Part shown: one piece after another, positions 7,940-15,815 of the stretch
Layout of the letters: every line of letters begins with the position of its first letter
Numbering within the stretch: position 1 is the stretch's first letter
Source of the DNA: Flavobacterium psychroterrae
Lineage (GTDB): Bacteria > Bacteroidota > Bacteroidia > Flavobacteriales > Flavobacteriaceae
Reading direction: 5' to 3'
DNA: 64,000 nucleotides
Assembly (NCBI RefSeq): GCF_018380615.1
Contig: NZ_JAGYVZ010000017.1
Location: forward strand, 1-64,000
The notes under the pieces: model-generated
Seen by the model: only the letters and a program-made list of their open reading frames with translations
What the model was told of the DNA's origin: nothing
Databases searched by the model: none
Made by a program: the position numbers and the translations under genes

Positions 7940-9097
7940 TTAGTAACTCATCTCAACAATTGACTTCACTTTATCTAAAGTAATCAATTGTTTTTCTCCC
8001 AATCCTTTCCAGCCTCTTTCGTCAAAACGATTTACGATGAAATCTGCAGTTTTGCTGTAATCATCCACATATTGAGAAAGTTTAGTATCCATTCCCATTG
8101 TATGGAAAAATTCAACGGTTTTATTGATCGCTTCTTTCGCAACTTCTTCATCGGAACCTCTTAAGTTGAAGATTCTTCTTCCGTATTGTGCTAATTTTTC
8201 TTTTTTCGTGTCAAACATTACGTTGTATAAACTTGGCCCTATAATCGCCAAAGTACGTGCATGATCGATTGCGTACAGTGCTGTTAATTCATGACCAATC
8301 ATATGCGTTGCCCAGTCAGAAGGAACACCTTTTTGAATCAGTCCATTTAATGCCATTGTACAACTCCACATAAAGTTAGAAGCTAATGCATAATCCGTTG
8401 GGCTTTCAACTACTTTTGGTCCAACTTCAATCAACGTTTGTAAAATCCCCTCAGCAATTCTATCTTGTAAATAACCTTCATGCGGATATGTAAGGTATTG
8501 TTCCATTACGTGCGTATAAGCATCTACAACACCATTTTGTAATTGTCTTTTTGGTAATGATTCAATAACTGTTGGATCGCAAATTGAGAATTTTGGAAAT
8601 AAAGCACTTCCGCCAGAAGCTAATTTTTCCTGTGTAGCTTTAATCGTTACGACATATCCGGAATTCATTTCACTTCCTGTTGCCGGTAAAGTCAAAACAG
8701 TCCCGAAAGGCACAGCATTTTCCTTAATCAACAAACGTTTTTGTAAAATATCAATTGGATCTCCATCAAAGTTTACGGCTGCCGAAATAAATTTCACACC
8801 ATCAATAACAGATCCGCCGCCAACGGCAAGAATAAAATCGATTTTTTCTGCTTTAATAATTTCAACAGCTTTCATTAAAGTTTCAAAATGAGGATTTGGC
8901 TCAATTCCGCCAAATTCAACAATATCAAAACCTTTAAGATTGTTGATTACTTGTTCGTGAATTCCGTTTTTAAAAATACTTCCACCACCATAAGCCAATA
9001 AGATTTTAGCATCTTTTGGTACCAAAGTCGAAAGTTTCTCTATTTGTCCTTTTCCGAAGATTAAATTCGTCGGATTGTATAATTCAAAGTTTAGCAT
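7940..9097 (-). CDS. Iron-containing alcohol dehydrogenase, YqhD/BDH type
   Basis: This is an NAD(P)H-dependent aldehyde/alcohol oxidoreductase of the group III metal-dependent ADH family, of the YqhD or butanol dehydrogenase branch. The nucleotide-binding GGGSVIDGVKFIS motif is near residue 95. The TLPATGSEMNSGYVVT segment follows, then the metal-ligand pattern with DAYTHVMEQYLTYP and the His of DWATHMIGHELTALYAIDHA. At 385 residues it is standard length. The likely role is aldehyde detoxification or fermentation; the substrate cannot be read from sequence. It may be co-transcribed with the DJ-1/PfpI gene upstream, although a 107 nt gap with an inverted repeat separates them. Confidence 0.93.
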   Translation of the reverse strand: MLNFELYNPTNLIFGKGQIEKLSTLVPKDAKILLAYGGGSIFKNGIHEQVINNLKGFDIVEFGGIEPNPHFETLMKAVEIIKAEKIDFILAVGGGSVIDGVKFISAAVNFDGDPIDILQKRLLIKENAVPFGTVLTLPATGSEMNSGYVVTIKATQEKLASGGSALFPKFSICDPTVIESLPKRQLQNGVVDAYTHVMEQYLTYPHEGYLQDRIAEGILQTLIEVGPKVVESPTDYALASNFMWSCTMALNGLIQKGVPSDWATHMIGHELTALYAIDHARTLAIIGPSLYNVMFDTKKEKLAQYGRRIFNLRGSDEEVAKEAINKTVEFFHTMGMDTKLSQYVDDYSKTADFIVNRFDERGWKGLGEKQLITLDKVKSIVEMSY

Positions 9098-9114
9098 TTT
9101 TTTTTCTTTTTTAG

Positions 9115-9201
9115 CTACTAAGATTCTGAGTTGCTAAGGTTCTAAGTTTTTTCTATGCTGCTTAAAACTTAGCAACTTAGTACCTTAGCGACTTAGAACC
9201 T
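9115..9201. repeat. Tandem-word inverted repeat (CTTAGNAAC type)
   Basis: CTAAGATTCTGAGTTGCTAAG and GTTCTAAG words pair with CTTAGCAACTTAG, CCTTAGCGACTTAGAACC. It fills the gap between the dehydrogenase and the DJ-1/PfpI gene. Confidence 0.7.
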
Positions 9202-9204
9202 TTT

Positions 9205-9969
9205 TTATTTATTTAATTTTTCCAATAATTTACCAGCGACTAATTTAGACGAAGCAGGGTTTTGACCTGTAATCAAAAGTCCGTCTTCTACAGCATAAGG
9301 TGCCCAGTTTGGTCCTTTTGAAAATTTACCTCCATTTTGAGTCAAAGCATCTTCTAATAAAAACGGAACAACTTTGGTTAAACCTACAGCTTCTTCCTCT
9401 TCATTAGTAAAACCGGTTACTTTTTTGTTTTTTACTAAAAATTCACCATTAACTTTTACGTTTTTCAAAACTGCCGGAGCGTGACAAACAAAAGCAACTG
9501 GTTTTTTATGTGTGTAAAAAGATTCAATTAAAGCAATCGAATTTTTGTCTTCAACTAAATCCCAAAGTGGTCCGTGACCTCCAGGATAAAAAACGGCATC
9601 GTAATCTTTTTGATTAATAGTCGAAAGTTTAACCGTGTGTTTTAATTTTTCCTGTAATGTTTTATCAGCATCAAAACGTTTTGTGTCTTCGGTTGCAGCC
9701 GATGGATCAGCACTTTTTGGATCAATTGGCGGCTGGCCTCCAAGCGGAGTTGCAATCGTAATTTCTACCCCCTGATCTAATAATTCATAATATGGTGCAG
9801 CAAGTTCTTCTGACCAAAATCCTGTTTTTTCTCCTGTGTTGCCCAGTTTATCATTACTGGTTACAACAAATAATACTTTTTTCATACTTTTTTTATTTGT
9901 TTTTTGAGCTATAGCTATTGTGCTAAAAGCTGCGAATGTTATAATTGTAAGTAATTTTATCTTTTTCAT
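9205..9969 (-). CDS. DJ-1/PfpI (Hsp31-like) family protein with signal peptide
   Basis: A 254-residue protein whose N-terminus (MKKIKLLTIITFAAFSTIAIAQ) is a signal peptide, followed by a complete class I glutamine-amidotransferase-like domain. The nucleophile elbow is FVCHAPA with its Cys near residue 162. GGHGPLWDL supplies the oxyanion region. The motif arrangement is closest to Hsp31/YDR533C glyoxalase III-like proteins, so methylglyoxal detoxification or deglycation is plausible. Export is unusual for that group but common in Bacteroidota homologues. It is divergent from a LysR regulator that may control it. A TAAATTTG -7 box lies at 9986-9993 on the minus strand. Confidence 0.88.
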   Translation of the reverse strand: MKKIKLLTIITFAAFSTIAIAQKTNKKSMKKVLFVVTSNDKLGNTGEKTGFWSEELAAPYYELLDQGVEITIATPLGGQPPIDPKSADPSAATEDTKRFDADKTLQEKLKHTVKLSTINQKDYDAVFYPGGHGPLWDLVEDKNSIALIESFYTHKKPVAFVCHAPAVLKNVKVNGEFLVKNKKVTGFTNEEEEAVGLTKVVPFLLEDALTQNGGKFSKGPNWAPYAVEDGLLITGQNPASSKLVAGKLLEKLNK

Positions 9970-9985
9970 AAGTTTAAATTTTCAT

Positions 9986-10035
9986 CAAATTTACGGCTTA
10001 AGTGATATTTGTAAAAATAAAATAAACTATGTTTG
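9986..10035. promoter_or_regulatory. Divergent promoter region of DJ-1/PfpI gene and lysR gene
   Basis: On the minus strand TAAATTTG (9986-9993) lies about 17 nt before the DJ-1/PfpI ATG. On the plus strand TTG (10009-10011) and TATGTTTG (10028-10035) are 16 nt apart, 20 nt before the LysR ATG. LysR binding usually occurs in such a gap, but no single T-N11-A box stands out. Confidence 0.5.
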
Positions 10036-10054
10036 TTATAAATAAATTTATGTC

Positions 10055-10960
10055 ATGGTAAATCTCGAATGGTATAGGACATTTAAAGCGGTTTATAAAA
10101 ACGGAAATTTTTCTATCGCTGCAAAAGAGTTGTTTATGAGTCAGCCTGCAGTGAGCCAGCAAATCTCTATGCTGGAAGCTCATGTTGGTAATAAATTGTT
10201 TAACCGTAAGTCAAAAGGCGTAGAACCAACGGAATACGCTAAGTTACTGAATAATTTAATCATTGATGCGCTCGATCGTCTTGAAAATGTAGAGAGTACT
10301 TTTAGGGCGAAAGCAGAGGACGCAAACAGATTAATATCGGTTGGTATTTCAAAAGATCTTTTTAATTGTATTGGTAATTTGTTGATTGCTAAGTTTGATT
10401 TGATCGATTTTACCTTTGCAGACGACGATGCACTTTTTGCCCTTGTCGATGCTAAAAAACTAGATTTTGCCATCACAACAAAAAGATTTGATACGTTTGA
10501 CACTATTTATGAAATCGTAGGAAAAATAAAACTGATCATGGTAGCGCCAATAAATTTGGATGCAGCAGAATTTCGGCAGAAATTAAAAGCAGATAATTTT
10601 ACTGAGTTAGAACTTTGGCTCAATGAACAAAAATGGTACAGTCATGATGCCAGAATTCCGCATATAAAATTATTTTGGCTGCATGCTTTTAATAAAAAAC
10701 GACCATCGATGGTGCCTAATTATATTATTCCATCAGAATCTGAAATGCTGAGAATGTTAGCAGATAATGAAGGAGTCGCCATAACCTGGAATTGTAATGC
10801 GAGAAAATATATTAAAGAGAATAAGTTGCAGTTATTATGGAATAGTTTTCACGTGCCGGAAGAATATGTTTATTTATTAAGTGCTAAAAACAATAATTTG
10901 AATTCTTTTTTTGATATTATATCTAAAGAATTAAAGTTGTTTTTTGGTAATAGGTTATAA
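10055..10960 (+). CDS. LysR family transcriptional regulator
   Basis: The N-terminal winged helix-turn-helix (residues 1-60) has the LysR signature GNFSIAAKELFMSQPAVSQQ then ISMLEAHVGNKLFNRK. The rest is the periplasmic-binding-like effector domain, 301 residues in total. It is transcribed divergently from the DJ-1/PfpI gene with an 85 nt shared gap, the classical arrangement for a LysR protein and its target; the dehydrogenase behind that gene may also be in the regulon. The inducer cannot be inferred; an aldehyde would fit the neighbours. Confidence 0.93.
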   Translation: MVNLEWYRTFKAVYKNGNFSIAAKELFMSQPAVSQQISMLEAHVGNKLFNRKSKGVEPTEYAKLLNNLIIDALDRLENVESTFRAKAEDANRLISVGISKDLFNCIGNLLIAKFDLIDFTFADDDALFALVDAKKLDFAITTKRFDTFDTIYEIVGKIKLIMVAPINLDAAEFRQKLKADNFTELELWLNEQKWYSHDARIPHIKLFWLHAFNKKRPSMVPNYIIPSESEMLRMLADNEGVAITWNCNARKYIKENKLQLLWNSFHVPEEYVYLLSAKNNNLNSFFDIISKELKLFFGNRL

Positions 10961-10969
10961 TTTTTTTCG

Positions 10970-11048
10970 CTACGAATCCCACGAATTAGCGCTAATTTTT
11001 GTTAATCAATTAAATATTAATTCGTGAAAATTAGTGCAATTCGTGGCA
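10970..11048. repeat. Inverted repeat of CACGAATT/AATTCGTG words
   Basis: CGCTACGAATCCCACGAATTAGCGC on the left pairs with AATTCGTGAAAATTAG and GCAATTCGTGGC on the right. The element separates lysR from the NAD cluster. The same words recur at 24650-24700 and 49315-49424. Confidence 0.65.
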
Positions 11049-11065
11049 AACCCTTTTTTTAAATT

Positions 11066-11758
11066 ATGGAAAATTTTCAAAATATTAGAATCGCCGTTGA
11101 TGCTATTGTTTTTGGTTATAAGAACAACAATTTGTACGTGCTTTTAATTGAGCAGAAATTTGGTTTAACCGATAAATATTGGGCTTTGCCAGGCGGATTA
11201 GTAAAAAACGATGAATCATTAAGCGATGCAGTTACAAGAGAGCTGCACGAAGAAACCAGTGTTCAGTTGACTTTTATGGAGCAGTTATTCACTTTTGGTG
11301 AGGATATTAATAGAGATTCCAGAAACCGCGTCATTTCTGTTGCGTATTATGCTTTGGTAGACGCTTCGAATCTCGAAATTAAAGCTGATACCGATGCTGA
11401 GAAAGTACAATGGTTTAAAATAGACGAAATCCCTGCTTTAGCTTTCGATCATAATTTAATTCTTGAAACTGCGATAACAAGATTAAAAGCAAAACTGACT
11501 TACGAGCCAATTGGTTTCGATTTGCTTCCGGACGAATTTCTTTTTTCAGACCTTGAAAACCTTTATTGTACTATTCTTGAAAAAGAAATTGACCGACGAA
11601 ACTTCAGAAAAAAAATACTCAGTTATGGTTTTTTAGATCAGACAGAGCATTTTTCGCCTATAAAAAGCGGTCGTCCTGCAAAGCTTTTTAAGTTTAATAA
11701 ATTGAAATACAATGAATTAATTGAGAAAGGATTTCACTTCGAAATAAAGTTTGCGTAA
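11066..11758 (+). CDS. nrtR: NrtR-type regulator (NUDIX domain plus winged helix)
   Basis: Residues 1-150 are a NUDIX hydrolase domain. The box G44-x5-E50-x7-R58-E59-L60-x-E62-E63-x-S65-V66 is intact except that the usual Gly is Ser65. Residues 150-230 form a winged-helix DNA-binding domain (RRNFRKKILSYGFLDQ, then GRPAKLFKFN). This is the architecture of NrtR, a regulator of NAD metabolism that senses ADP-ribose or related NUDIX ligands. It sits at the head of an NAD/ADP-ribose gene cluster. The gap to the next gene holds a promoter overlapped by a 21-bp inverted repeat, the expected NrtR arrangement. Whether it still hydrolyses ADP-ribose cannot be told from sequence. Confidence 0.88.
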   Translation: MENFQNIRIAVDAIVFGYKNNNLYVLLIEQKFGLTDKYWALPGGLVKNDESLSDAVTRELHEETSVQLTFMEQLFTFGEDINRDSRNRVISVAYYALVDASNLEIKADTDAEKVQWFKIDEIPALAFDHNLILETAITRLKAKLTYEPIGFDLLPDEFLFSDLENLYCTILEKEIDRRNFRKKILSYGFLDQTEHFSPIKSGRPAKLFKFNKLKYNELIEKGFHFEIKFA

Positions 11759-11775
11759 TTTTTACACAAAATAAA

Positions 11776-11805
11776 TTGTTTATTAAATAATTAAATCTAT
11801 ATTTG
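11776..11805 (+). promoter_or_regulatory. Promoter of the NAD/ADP-ribose operon
   Basis: TTG at 11776-11778, a 19 nt spacer and TATATTTG at 11798-11805 match the Bacteroidota promoter consensus TTG-N17-19-TAnnTTTG. Transcription would begin near 11812, giving a leader of about 20 nt before the ATG at 11833. Confidence 0.75.
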
Positions 11806-11822
11806 CGTATAATTAACGCAAA
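11802..11822. promoter_or_regulatory. Putative NrtR operator
   Basis: TTTGCGT (11802-11808), seven bases, ACGCAAA (11816-11822): a 21-bp inverted repeat with perfect 7-bp arms. It overlaps the last four bases of the -7 box and the likely transcription start, so binding would block the promoter. It lies 43 nt after the nrtR stop codon. Confidence 0.7.
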
Positions 11823-11832
11823 CTCAAAAACT

Positions 11833-12660
11833 ATGATACTTAATTTAGACCCAAAATTCACTCCGATCCTTAATCAGGAAGAAATCAAATTTCAAAGTTT
11901 TACATTTTCTGGCGGAGAACCACACATTAAAATTGATCCTAATTTTGATACGACTCAAAAAGTAACTATCACACACCGTTTAAATTCATTCAACGATTTA
12001 GGTTTATTGTGTATTACGGTAGATGCTTTACGCAGAATGGATGTTAAAGTAATCGATTTGTTTATTCCGTATTTCCCGGCCGCAAGACAAGATCGTGTGA
12101 TGATCAAAGGAGAATCTTTATCTGTAAAAGTATATGCTGATATCATCAACGGACTTCAATTGAATAAAGTTTTTGTTTTTGATGCGCATTCTGAAGTTAC
12201 TCCGGCATTAGTAAACAATTGCGAGGTGATTCCAAATCATACTTTTATCAAAGAAGTTCTAAAAGTTATTGGCGATAACGTAAAACTAATTTCTCCGGAC
12301 GGTGGAGCTCTAAAAAAAATCTACAAAGTTTCTGAATTTTTAGGAGGAGTTGATGTAGTAGAATGCAGCAAAAGCCGTGACGTAAAAACAGGAAAATTAT
12401 CAGGATTTAAAGTCTATGAAGACGATTTAAACGGAATTGATTGTTTAATCGTTGATGATATTTGCGATGGCGGCGGAACTTTCGTTGGTTTAGCCGAAGA
12501 ATTAAAAAAGAAAAATGCAGGAAAATTATATCTAGCTGTAAGCCACGGAATCTTCAATAAAGGATTTGAAGTTTTAAACTGCTTCGACAAAATATTTACT
12601 ACGAATTCTTTTAAAGACTTCGAAGGAGAAGAAGTCGAAGTTGTTAAAATTACTGTTTAA
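11833..12660 (+). CDS. Ribose-phosphate pyrophosphokinase-like protein
   Basis: The 275-residue protein has the phosphoribosyltransferase fold of PRPP synthetase, including ARQDR (residues 84-88), FDAHS (116-120), a basic catalytic-loop region CSKSRDVKTGK (178-188) and the PRPP loop VDDICDGGGTF (207-217). Canonical enzymes have DDxxDTAGT in that loop and are about 40 residues longer. Two readings are open: it makes PRPP for the NAMPT at the end of the operon, or it is an ADP-ribose pyrophosphokinase of the phage NARP1 type. The ATG at 11833 is chosen because the longer TTG start at 11803 would overlap the -7 box. A 166 nt repeat region follows before the next gene. Confidence 0.85.
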   Translation: MILNLDPKFTPILNQEEIKFQSFTFSGGEPHIKIDPNFDTTQKVTITHRLNSFNDLGLLCITVDALRRMDVKVIDLFIPYFPAARQDRVMIKGESLSVKVYADIINGLQLNKVFVFDAHSEVTPALVNNCEVIPNHTFIKEVLKVIGDNVKLISPDGGALKKIYKVSEFLGGVDVVECSKSRDVKTGKLSGFKVYEDDLNGIDCLIVDDICDGGGTFVGLAEELKKKNAGKLYLAVSHGIFNKGFEVLNCFDKIFTTNSFKDFEGEEVEVVKITV

Positions 12661-12826
12661 AAAAGTTTCAAGTTTCAGGTTTCAAGTTGCTGTAGAGAAC
12701 CTGAAACCTGAAACCTGAAACAAAAAAACTATTAACCGTTTTCAAGTTTAAAATTCCAAGTTTCAAGTCTCGTGAGAACCTGAAACCTGAAACAAGAAAA
12801 ACCTGAAACAAAAACCACACAAAACG
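12661..12826. repeat. Tandem-word inverted repeat (GTTTCAAG / CCTGAAAC type)
   Basis: GTTTCAAGTTTCAGGTTTCAAG and its later copy pair with repeated CCTGAAACCTGAAAC words, period 7-8 nt, in two nested rounds. It lies inside the NAD operon, between the PRPP-synthetase-like gene and the coiled-coil/VWA pair. Confidence 0.8.
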
Positions 12827-13162
12827 ATGAGTGATGATTTAAAACCAAGATTTATTGAATCTTTAAAAAGAAACAATGATCAGATTAGAGAAGACAGAGC
12901 CAAAACAATTGGCGAGGATTCTGAGTTAATATACAGACGACGAGTTGAAGATATTGAACTGAAAATAAAAAGATTAGAAAGAGAACAAGAAGGATTGATT
13001 GACATTAGTCCGCTTGATAAAAACAGTTTGACTTTTGCTGATTTTCAACCTGAAGCCTTTGTGCAAAGAGACATGGAATTGTCACTGACAATTAGAAATT
13101 TAAACATTCAGTTTGAAGTATCAAAAAAGAGATTTGAATATTTATTTGGTAAAACATTTTAG
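12827..13162 (+). CDS. Small coiled-coil protein next to a VWA gene
   Basis: This 111-residue soluble protein is largely charged helix. Heptad-like stretches (YRRRVEDIELKIKRLEREQEG, residues about 43-63, and a second helix near 85-105) suggest a coiled coil or helical hairpin. It has no signal peptide and no catalytic motif that I recognise. Its stop codon is 2 nt before the ATG of the VWA protein, so translation is probably coupled and the two products likely act together. It sits inside the NAD/ADP-ribose cluster, but nothing in the protein itself points to NAD. Confidence 0.7.
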   Translation: MSDDLKPRFIESLKRNNDQIREDRAKTIGEDSELIYRRRVEDIELKIKRLEREQEGLIDISPLDKNSLTFADFQPEAFVQRDMELSLTIRNLNIQFEVSKKRFEYLFGKTF

Positions 13163-13164
13163 TT

Positions 13165-14025
13165 ATGGGAGGTACAAGATATGACTTAGGCGCTCGTTTG
13201 AGCAGAGCAGAAGCAGCTGGTTACGGAAAAAAATCAGCAAGTGAGATTTTTACGCAAAATTCTTTACATGTGGCGCATGAATCTATGAACCCAAACGGAA
13301 TCACATTTCGTGAAGCCAGAGATTCTGAGGTTCATCCCAATTCAGTTCCAATTATTTTAGCACTTGATGTTACAGGAAGTATGGGACATATTCCTCATGA
13401 ATTGATAAAAGACGGACTTCCAAAATTAATGGGAGGAATTATTCAGGGTGGCGTTCCGGATCCGGCACTATTATTTTTAGGAATTGGAGATCATGAATGC
13501 GACAGATATCCGTTGCAGGTGGGACAATTTGAATCTGGTGATGCAGAACTTGATATGTGGTTAACGAGAACTTATATTGAAGGCGGTGGAGGAGGAAATG
13601 CTGGTGAAAGTTATCTTCTAGCCTGGTATTTTGCCGCTTTTCATACTAAAACGGATGCTTTTGAAAAAAGAGGTCAAAAAGGGTTATTGTTTACCGTAGG
13701 TGACGAACCTAATTTAGATACACTTCCGGCATCAGCAATTAAGGAAATTATGGGTTCAGGACAACAAACCTATACACATCTTGAGTTATTAAAAGAAGCG
13801 CAAAAACGTTACGAAGTCTATCATATAAGTGTATTACACTCAGATCAGGCGATAAGAGCAAATGTGGCATGGAAAGAATTACTGGGACAAAATTGTTTGT
13901 CTATTGAAGATCACAAAGAAATCCCGAATGTAATCAAGAAAATCATTTGTGATAAACATAAAAGTTCAGGATTAGGTTTAGGGACTGTCTCATTAGATGG
14001 TTTAGATAATATAGAAATGCTTTAA
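13165..14025 (+). CDS. VWA-domain protein of the NAD cluster
   Basis: The 286-residue protein has a von Willebrand factor A core beginning near residue 62. Its metal-ion-dependent adhesion site is D68-V-T70-G-S72 in LALDVTGSMGHIP, the DxTxS variant of the usual DxSxS. A Gly-rich stretch (IEGGGGGNAGESY) around residue 140 and a later TVGDEPN are conserved-looking. It lacks a signal peptide and membrane segments, so it is cytoplasmic, unlike the BatA/BatB VWA proteins at 49-51 kb. VWA proteins often scaffold metal-dependent complexes. Its partner is probably the coiled-coil protein encoded 2 nt upstream. The role in NAD metabolism is unknown. Confidence 0.82.
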   Translation: MGGTRYDLGARLSRAEAAGYGKKSASEIFTQNSLHVAHESMNPNGITFREARDSEVHPNSVPIILALDVTGSMGHIPHELIKDGLPKLMGGIIQGGVPDPALLFLGIGDHECDRYPLQVGQFESGDAELDMWLTRTYIEGGGGGNAGESYLLAWYFAAFHTKTDAFEKRGQKGLLFTVGDEPNLDTLPASAIKEIMGSGQQTYTHLELLKEAQKRYEVYHISVLHSDQAIRANVAWKELLGQNCLSIEDHKEIPNVIKKIICDKHKSSGLGLGTVSLDGLDNIEML

Positions 14026-14030
14026 ATGTT

Positions 14031-14171
14031 TAACACATAGAAACATAGGTTTTTGTTAGTGTGATTAAAAGAAAATAAAAAGAAACAAGTTTCTCACACA
14101 TAGTACTATGTTTGTTTAAACTAGTGAAACGCCTTTTAAAGTTTCCAAAAATCTATGTTTCTATGTGTTTA
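14031..14171. repeat. Nested palindrome inside the NAD operon
   Basis: AACACATAGAAACATAG at the left end pairs with CTATGTTTCTATGTGTT at the right end. A perfect palindrome ACATAGTACTATGT (14098-14111) lies between them. The element fills the gap between the VWA gene and the PurA-like gene and could act as an RNA processing or attenuation site. Confidence 0.7.
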
Positions 14172-14187
14172 AATAATATTGTACAAA

Positions 14188-15270
14188 ATGAAAACAGCTC
14201 AAATAGTTATAGGTTTAGGATTTGGTGATGAAGGTAAAGGAATTACAACAGATTTTCTGGCGAAGCAAAATCCTGAATCTATAGTTATTCGGTTTTCAGG
14301 AGGACAACAAGCCGCACATACCGTAATTATTGGTGACAAAAAACACGTTCATTCGAGTTTTGCAAGTGGCGCGCTTCGGGGTTTGCCTTCGTATTACAGC
14401 GAACATTGCACGATTCATCCTGTTTTTTTATTCAATGAAAGGGAAGAATTAGAAGAAAAAGGCGGAAATATCGAACTTAATATTCATCCATTAGCCAAAA
14501 TCACAACTCCGTTTGATGTTTGGCAAAACCGAAATAACGTGAGAAATCTTGATCACGGAACTTGCGGTAAAGGCGTAGGCGCAACCATGAAACGTAACGA
14601 AGGTCAATACAAACTATATGCAATTGACTTAATCGCACCAAGACAAATGCTTTTAGAGAAACTGGAAAAGATCGCTTATTATTACGGTTTTTTAAATGAA
14701 AGTGAAATCGATGAAGAAGTAAATCATTTCCTTGAAGTGATTGATGAAATAAAATGGAATATCAGCGATTACAGCTTTTTAGAAAATTTCCCGAATCTTA
14801 TTTTCGAAGGTAGTCAGGGCATTTTACTCGACATGGATCATGGTGTTTTCCCGAATGTTACGTATGCGAATACAACATCAAAAAATGCTTGTGAAATATG
14901 TAAGAAGCTGCAAATTGAGGATATCAACATTTATTATGTGACCAGAAGTTATTCAACCCGACATGGAAACGGCTGGATGAGTAATGAAAGGGAATTAAAA
15001 TTAAAAAATAACGAAGAAGAAACCTGTGTCTATAACGAATTTCAAGGTCAATTACGAAGAGGCGATTTAGATTATAATCTATTAAATTATGCCTTAAAGC
15101 TTGACGCAGCTTATAGTTTAAACGCAAAAAGAAACCTGGTTGTAACATGTATGGATCAGATAGAAACTGATTATGGGTTTGAAAATCTAACAACTGAGTT
15201 TAATGAAATTTACGGATCATTTTCACCCGATTCTAAAGATTTTAAACAAATGACTTCTTTGTTTCAATAA
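14188..15270 (+). CDS. Short, divergent adenylosuccinate synthetase-like protein
   Basis: PurA joins IMP and aspartate using GTP. Family marks are present: GFGDEGKG (residues 11-18, with the catalytic Asp14), RFSGGQQAAHTV (catalytic His44), FEGSQGILLDMDHGVFPNVT and VTRSYSTRHGNG. The canonical GQWGDEGKGK and GGxNAGHTV are altered. At 360 residues it lacks roughly 70 C-terminal residues compared with housekeeping PurA (about 430), closer in size to archaeal PurA and phage PurZ. PurZ enzymes replace the catalytic Asp; here Asp is kept. It heads the tightly packed part of the operon. I infer a specialised ligase acting on an IMP-like or ADP-ribose-derived nucleotide. The ATG at 14188 is preferred over an in-frame TTG at 14179. 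Confidence 0.8.
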   Translation: MKTAQIVIGLGFGDEGKGITTDFLAKQNPESIVIRFSGGQQAAHTVIIGDKKHVHSSFASGALRGLPSYYSEHCTIHPVFLFNEREELEEKGGNIELNIHPLAKITTPFDVWQNRNNVRNLDHGTCGKGVGATMKRNEGQYKLYAIDLIAPRQMLLEKLEKIAYYYGFLNESEIDEEVNHFLEVIDEIKWNISDYSFLENFPNLIFEGSQGILLDMDHGVFPNVTYANTTSKNACEICKKLQIEDINIYYVTRSYSTRHGNGWMSNERELKLKNNEEETCVYNEFQGQLRRGDLDYNLLNYALKLDAAYSLNAKRNLVVTCMDQIETDYGFENLTTEFNEIYGSFSPDSKDFKQMTSLFQ

Positions 15271-15279
15271 AGAGAAAAA

Positions 15280-15807
15280 ATGAAATATAATATACAAAAT
15301 ATAGCTCCGGAAAGTAAATTTTTATTTTTCTGGGGACATCAGCCAAGTTTAGACGGAACAATAATTAAAACTTGCTTTAGTCAATGGTGGCTGAGTTCTT
15401 TTGAAGTTGATAAAGTGATTTATAAAACTGCTGAACACTGGATGATGGCGAAAAAAGCCGAATTGTTTAAAGATGATAAAATTCTGGAAAAAATCCTTCA
15501 GGCTAAATCTCCGGCAGAAGCCAAAAAATTTGGAAGAGAAGTAAAAAATTATAATGAAACGCTTTGGTTAGCTGCCAGATTTGACATTGTGAAAGAAGGA
15601 AATTACCATAAATTCTCTCAAAATCCGGACTTAAAAACTTTTTTGCTCAATACAAAAGACAGGGTTATAGTAGAAGCCAGCCCAGTCGATGCAATTTGGG
15701 GAATTGGAATGGCCGGCGATCATAAAGATGTTTTGAATCCTGCAAAATGGAAAGGCTTGAATCTATTAGGTTTTGCTTTGATGGAAGTTAGGGATGAATT
15801 GAAATAA
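15280..15807 (+). CDS. NADAR family protein (YbiA-like)
   Basis: The 175-residue protein shows NADAR family marks: FFWGH at the start, YKTAEHWMMAKKA (about residues 49-60) and the C-terminal WGIGMAGDHKDVLNPAKWKG then NLLGFALMEVR. Family members cleave N-glycosidic bonds in ADP-ribose-related compounds. YbiA acts on riboflavin intermediates, and some NADAR proteins remove ADP-ribose from guanine in DNA as antitoxins to DarT-type toxins. No DarT is visible here. The gene starts 9 nt after the PurA-like stop and ends 8 nt before the RES gene. Removal of ADP-ribose from a nucleic acid or metabolite fits the neighbourhood. Confidence 0.9.
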   Translation: MKYNIQNIAPESKFLFFWGHQPSLDGTIIKTCFSQWWLSSFEVDKVIYKTAEHWMMAKKAELFKDDKILEKILQAKSPAEAKKFGREVKNYNETLWLAARFDIVKEGNYHKFSQNPDLKTFLLNTKDRVIVEASPVDAIWGIGMAGDHKDVLNPAKWKGLNLLGFALMEVRDELK

Positions 15808-15815
15808 ACCAGATT

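Noticed and set aside
14188-15270. PurZ (2-aminoadenine genome synthesis) for the PurA-like gene
   Set aside because: PurZ enzymes lack the catalytic Asp that is present here as Asp14, and no phage genes surround it.
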